This document shows, one piece after another, positions 60,181-64,000 of a DNA stretch of 64,000 bases. The position numbers and the translations under genes were made by a program. Source of the DNA: Clostridium acetobutylicum ATCC 824 (GTDB lineage: Bacteria > Bacillota > Clostridia > Clostridiales > Clostridiaceae). The stretch spans positions 3,506,001 through 3,570,000 of the forward strand of contig NC_003030.1 of the NCBI RefSeq assembly GCF_000008765.1, read 5' to 3'. The number at the start of each line of letters is the position of its first letter. Positions within the stretch are counted from its first letter, which is position 1. The notes under the pieces are model-generated. The model was not told the origin of the DNA and did no database searches. It saw nothing but the letters and a program-made list of their open reading frames with translations.

Positions 60181-61329
60181 TTATAGATTATCTGATATAT
60201 CAGTTAAACTTTGAGATAAATTAGTAAGCGCTTCTATACTTGATGTAATTTCTTCTGTGGCTGCGGTTTGTTCTTGACTTGATGCCAATGTTTTATCACT
60301 TCTATTATTTGTCTCTTCAACTGCTTCTTTAATATTTTGTGTAAATTCTTTTATCTTAATAACTGTATCCTTTGTTTGTGTTGAAAGAGTTCTTATCTCT
60401 TTAGCTACAATACCGAAGCCCCTTCCAGCTTCTCCTGATCTTGCCGCCTCAATAGAAGCATTTATTCCTAGTATATTTGTTTGAGCAGATATGTCACTAA
60501 TAACCTCAGAAATCTTTTCAATGCCCTCTGAAAGTTCATAAATTCTTTTTATGTCTTCACTTAACTCCATTTCACTTGTATTAATTTGTGACGAAGTAGC
60601 CGCAAGTTCTTGCGCCGCTGCTTCAATTGATACTAAACCTTCATTTAAATCTCTTGATGCATCCTTTACCTTTTTAGCAGAAGCTTTTGGGATAATAATT
60701 CCGAAAGATCCAACAACCTTTGAACTATCTTTCCTAAAAACAGGATAGCTTACTATTACTACTGGAATGCCAAATACGCTTCCATCATCTTCTCTCATTA
60801 CAAGTTTATTAGTTCTCATAGCTTCCAAACCAGTACTGTCCGGTGTAAGCTTATCACCAACTTGTATACTTCTCACATCAAATTTTTTAGATCCTTGCCT
60901 CTCTACAATCTTTTCAAAATCTGATGTGTACAAAACCACTCCTTCTGGAAACATCTCCGCCATAATAGGTGCAAAATGCTGAAAACTACTCATTAAAGGC
61001 GGTATAGCAGGTAGTATCACGCTAACAGCTCCAACTATTTCACCCTCTTCATTTATAACAGGTGTTGCTGTTCCTTTTGCATTTATTCCATTCTTTTTAT
61101 CATGCACTTCCACTGTAACAGTTCTTTTTTCTTTTATACATGTGCGCTCTGCTCCATCATCAAGCACTTTAGCTCCAATATACAAATCTTCTATATCAAA
61201 TTTCTCTGACGAGAGCTTCCAGGTTACTGTATCGCCATCAACTATGACATAAACAGCTCCTTCCTCCATCTGGTTAATCTGCAGCTCACATGCTGCCTTA
61301 AAACCATCTAACTCTGATACTTTAATCAT
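60181..61329 (-). CDS. Soluble methyl-accepting chemotaxis-type protein
   Basis: 382 residues with no membrane helix. The first 210 residues look like two sensor repeats ([68 protein letters not shown]), each with a strand of [11 protein letters not shown] or [11 protein letters not shown] form. The C-terminal part is a short MCP signalling domain ([20 protein letters not shown]). It should sense a cytosolic signal and act on CheA. GAGAGGA precedes the ATG. Confidence 0.9.
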   Translation of the reverse strand: MIKVSELDGFKAACELQINQMEEGAVYVIVDGDTVTWKLSSEKFDIEDLYIGAKVLDDGAERTCIKEKRTVTVEVHDKKNGINAKGTATPVINEEGEIVGAVSVILPAIPPLMSSFQHFAPIMAEMFPEGVVLYTSDFEKIVERQGSKKFDVRSIQVGDKLTPDSTGLEAMRTNKLVMREDDGSVFGIPVVIVSYPVFRKDSSKVVGSFGIIIPKASAKKVKDASRDLNEGLVSIEAAAQELAATSSQINTSEMELSEDIKRIYELSEGIEKISEVISDISAQTNILGINASIEAARSGEAGRGFGIVAKEIRTLSTQTKDTVIKIKEFTQNIKEAVEETNNRSDKTLASSQEQTAATEEITSSIEALTNLSQSLTDISDNL

Positions 61330-61454
61330 GTTATAATCCTCTCCATTCTCTTGTCTCTACACTTTTATACCCACTTAGTATTTTTCAACATTATAGTATC
61401 TTTTTCTACTATTATCGTCTTTTTTCTGTTTTGTCTTATAGTTCCTTTCCTATA

Positions 61455-61499
61455 AAAAGAAAAGAGTGCAGATAAAATCATCTGCACTCTTCTTTTTAT
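61455..61499 (-). terminator. Terminator of the large surface protein gene
   Basis: AAGAAAAGAGTGCAGAT and ATCTGCACTCTTCTTTTT pair almost fully around AAAATC. A TCTTTTC tract follows on the minus strand. Confidence 0.9.
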
Positions 61500-61509
61500 A
61501 TTACTTATA

Positions 61510-64000
61510 TTAATTTTCCTCTACACCGTCATCTCTTTTTTTATATCTGTAGTAACCAAATCCCATACCTGAAACTATTACCAATGCTCCTAATATGAAT
61601 GCCCAATCATAGCATACTCCACCTGTAGCTTTATAAATTCCAAATGCTCTACAAATTCCAAACCAGCAAGTATCTGTTGCTACAATTCCATATTTACTAA
61701 AGTGAGTAGTTATAAATGTTAAATATTCACCATCACTTTTTGCATCCATACTTGTTACCTTTCCATTGTCCGCTATGTGAACAATGTCTAAATTTATTCT
61801 CTTGCCTAATTCTGCAGGTATTTTTATTTTAACTTGAACCTTTCCATCAGGCTGAATTTTTACATTATTTTTTAATATTGAAACATCATATAAGGCAACT
61901 AATTCCTTACCTTTTAGTTTATCATTAGTTAAAGTTGCTTTTTTAACATAATCAGCTGAAGAATTAAATTCAGTTTGGTTACCTTCTTCTTTAATTGGGT
62001 CTACAACCAAAACGGTGTCTGGTGAGAACTTAGTTCCATCAACTCCTGTTACTGTGATTCCATTAGGTGAGTTGTGTAATAAAAGCTTACTAGCTTCATC
62101 AACCACATCATTTAATTTCTTTACCAAATCAGGATTAACTAGCGCTTTTTGCTCTTTATTTAGTGCATTGTAAGAATCATTTACTGCTTTGATTTTTGAA
62201 ACATCCGCCTTCTTAACACTTCCCTTTGCTGGTAAAGCCTTTATTGCAGCTTCAACCCTTGCAACTTGATCCTTTAAAGCTTTTATAGCATTTAGTTTGT
62301 CCTTTAGATATAAGCTTTCATTTATAAGCTTAGCATACTGCTCATTTGTTAATGTTGAGCTTCCTCCTGCTATTTTATCATATACGCTCTTCATTTTGTT
62401 CTCTAAAGCTATTATGCCATCTTTACCATTAGGCAAGCTGTCTACTGTCTTAACAATGTTAGAAGTTTGATCTTTTAATGACATAACTTCTTTCTCAAGA
62501 GCTGCATATCTGTCTTCAAGGGCTTTTACACTCGCTTTTATCTGAGATGCATATGGCTCTTTAAGATCATTATGAGTGTTTAATTCATTTCTAATAGCAT
62601 CAATAGCATTTTTACTGTCACTAGTATATAGAACATCATTTACACTTGGCAATGCTTTTAAAGTAAAGTTAAGTACACTTCTATTTCCTGACTTATCCAC
62701 TACTTCAAGACTGTAAGCTCCAGGTGTTGTTAACTGACTTCCTGAGGTTAAGTTTTGAGCAGCTCCGTTGTTCTTCTTGTAAGTTGCAGTTTCAATTTGT
62801 CCAAAATTATCATTGTAACCTATAACCCTTCCTATACTGTAGCTTCCATTTTGTGCCGCTCCAGTAATAGTAGGAGTTGTTTTATCAATCATAACATTGT
62901 AAATTGTGTTTGAAACATTCTCCACTCCTGCATCTGATACAGCTTTAAACTGAACTGCTGAATTAATCTCATTGTTGAAGGTATAAGTTGTTGAATCCAT
63001 CTTATTCCAATCACCTGATCCAATTTTAATGTAATAGCTTATTGGAGCTATATTGTTATCATTGGCATTTGAAACATCGAACTTAACTGATTTGCTAGTC
63101 CAACTGTTTACTGCTCCTGTAACATCAACCTTAGTAGAAGGAGCCAATGCGTCACGTCTTATCATAAGAGAATTCTCTTCTCCGTAAACACCAGACTTAC
63201 TAACTGCTCTAAAATAGTAAAGCTTGTTTGTATTTTGATTGATTGTTATTTTATCCTTTAATGTACCATCTGATGATAATGGCATATCAGTCCAAGTACC
63301 ATTGCTACCAGCTTTGTATTGATATCCTGCTATATCTGAAAATGCTGTAGAATTTGATAAAACTATATTTATATCAGAAGCTGTCCAGCTACTATTATAA
63401 GTCTTGTCTCCTGCTGTTGCAGTTATTTTAGGAGCTGTTGCTTTGTTGTTATCAACTATAAAGCCATCTGATGATACAACCTTTGATATATTTCCTGCTT
63501 TATCAATAGCTCTTGCATAAACTACGCCTTTAAACTGACGGCTTAATTTAAGCTCTGAGTAAGTTTTCCATGGTCCATTTTCGCTGTAAGCATCACCTGT
63601 ACCATCTTCAACTACTTGATAATCATAATGGTCAATTCCACTTATATCATTATTTGCATATATATTAACATCTAAGGTATCTTTGAAGAATAGGTTAAAG
63701 CTAATAGTATTTAAAAACTCTGTAAATTTATTTTCTTTAAGAGCAACTGTCATAGCTGTTGGTATAGTCTTATCAAGTTTTAATTCAGCTCCACTAGTTA
63801 CTGAACCATAACTTCCACCTTTAGATACTGCTCTAAAATAGTATTTTGCATCTTGATCCTTTGACACTGTTAATTCGTTAAAATTAGCACCCTGCATATC
63901 CTTCCAACTTGCTTCATCAGATGGATCTGTTGAGTATTGATATTTAACAAATGCAGCTTCACTAATTCCACCACTTAAAACAAAGTTAATATCCTTATTT
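61510..64000 (-). CDS. Large surface protein with Ig-like repeats, N-terminus outside the window
   Basis: At least 829 residues; the frame stays open to the window edge, so the true start lies beyond 64000. The visible part holds several similar units of about 90-100 residues with ISGIDHYDYQV, YQYKAGSNGTWTDM or ISYYIKIGSGDWNKM cores ending YYFRAVSK or QFKAVSD, typical of bacterial Ig-like repeats. A coiled-coil stretch follows (KALEDRYAALEKEVMSLKDQ), then a beta-rich domain, and a C-terminal membrane helix with a basic tail (FILGALVIVSGMGFGYYRYK). No LPXTG motif is seen, so it is anchored by the helix. Adhesion or cell-wall function is likely. Confidence 0.8.
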   Translation of the reverse strand, partial: NKDINFVLSGGISEAAFVKYQYSTDPSDEASWKDMQGANFNELTVSKDQDAKYYFRAVSKGGSYGSVTSGAELKLDKTIPTAMTVALKENKFTEFLNTISFNLFFKDTLDVNIYANNDISGIDHYDYQVVEDGTGDAYSENGPWKTYSELKLSRQFKGVVYARAIDKAGNISKVVSSDGFIVDNNKATAPKITATAGDKTYNSSWTASDINIVLSNSTAFSDIAGYQYKAGSNGTWTDMPLSSDGTLKDKITINQNTNKLYYFRAVSKSGVYGEENSLMIRRDALAPSTKVDVTGAVNSWTSKSVKFDVSNANDNNIAPISYYIKIGSGDWNKMDSTTYTFNNEINSAVQFKAVSDAGVENVSNTIYNVMIDKTTPTITGAAQNGSYSIGRVIGYNDNFGQIETATYKKNNGAAQNLTSGSQLTTPGAYSLEVVDKSGNRSVLNFTLKALPSVNDVLYTSDSKNAIDAIRNELNTHNDLKEPYASQIKASVKALEDRYAALEKEVMSLKDQTSNIVKTVDSLPNGKDGIIALENKMKSVYDKIAGGSSTLTNEQYAKLINESLYLKDKLNAIKALKDQVARVEAAIKALPAKGSVKKADVSKIKAVNDSYNALNKEQKALVNPDLVKKLNDVVDEASKLLLHNSPNGITVTGVDGTKFSPDTVLVVDPIKEEGNQTEFNSSADYVKKATLTNDKLKGKELVALYDVSILKNNVKIQPDGKVQVKIKIPAELGKRINLDIVHIADNGKVTSMDAKSDGEYLTFITTHFSKYGIVATDTCWFGICRAFGIYKATGGVCYDWAFILGALVIVSGMGFGYYRYKKRDDGVEEN

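Noticed and set aside
1-64000. CRISPR arrays, insertion sequences, rRNA genes, prophage modules
   Set aside because: No regularly spaced repeats, transposase, rRNA or phage structural genes were seen. The orphan methylase alone is not enough to call a prophage.

Overview
The window is AT-rich Gram-positive DNA with strong AGGAGG-type ribosome binding sites, many TTG/GTG starts, hairpin terminators with T runs and typical clostridial content: a 2-enoate reductase, a nitroreductase with ferredoxin clusters, radical SAM enzymes, pectin-degrading enzymes, a type I polyketide synthase and a spore-protein-like repeat protein. Gene content and order resemble what I recall of the Clostridium acetobutylicum chromosome around its single polyketide synthase gene. 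That is recall, not a database result; a close relative is equally possible.

Layout. 1-8.7 kb: tRNA-Asn, a radical SAM protein, flavin reductases, a short-chain dehydrogenase with a Crp-like regulator, an amidohydrolase facing an HxlR regulator, an ABC-F ATPase and a small alarmone synthetase. 8.8-18.6 kb: a beta-hydroxyacid dehydrogenase; a two-gene DNA-repair radical SAM operon with a LexA box inside its promoter; an LmrA/LmrB-type regulator and drug exporter with matching operators; an amino-acid permease facing homocysteine S-methyltransferase; a LysR/DJ-1 pair. 18.8-29.5 kb: chemoreceptor, cysteine-cluster protein, MATE exporter, a 1795-residue KS-AT-DH-KR-ACP polyketide synthase and a divergent VOC protein. 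29.7-35.3 kb: repeat protein, orphan Dam-like methylase, ferredoxin-nitroreductase with LysR regulator(s), DUF1275 membrane protein.

35.4-38.6 kb is an LXG polymorphic-toxin locus read on the minus strand: toxin, immunity gene, a broken toxin C-terminus and a barstar-domain immunity gene. 38.8-44.8 kb holds a TetR/MFS exporter pair with twin operators and a PadR regulator (apparently frameshifted at its C-terminus) divergent from 2-enoate reductase, whose promoter carries a PadR consensus operator. 44.8-51.4 kb holds a pectinesterase without signal peptide, alcohol dehydrogenase, cupin, polysaccharide deacetylase, aldo/keto reductase, a nucleotidase-like HAD protein and an MBL-fold hydrolase.

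51.7-58.7 kb is the most interesting part, an RNA-repair island: a slipin, an RtcB RNA ligase, a second divergent RtcB joined to peptide release factor PrfH, and two WYL-domain regulators. Between the slipin and the first RtcB lies a noncoding segment folding as a circularly permuted tRNA (T arm, acceptor stem capped by a GUGA tetraloop, D arm, anticodon stem left open), the hallmark of YrlA-type bacterial Y RNAs that mimic tRNA. No Ro60 gene lies in the window. The last 5 kb carry a secreted family-9-like pectate lyase, a cytosolic chemoreceptor and the C-terminal part of a large surface protein that runs off the window.
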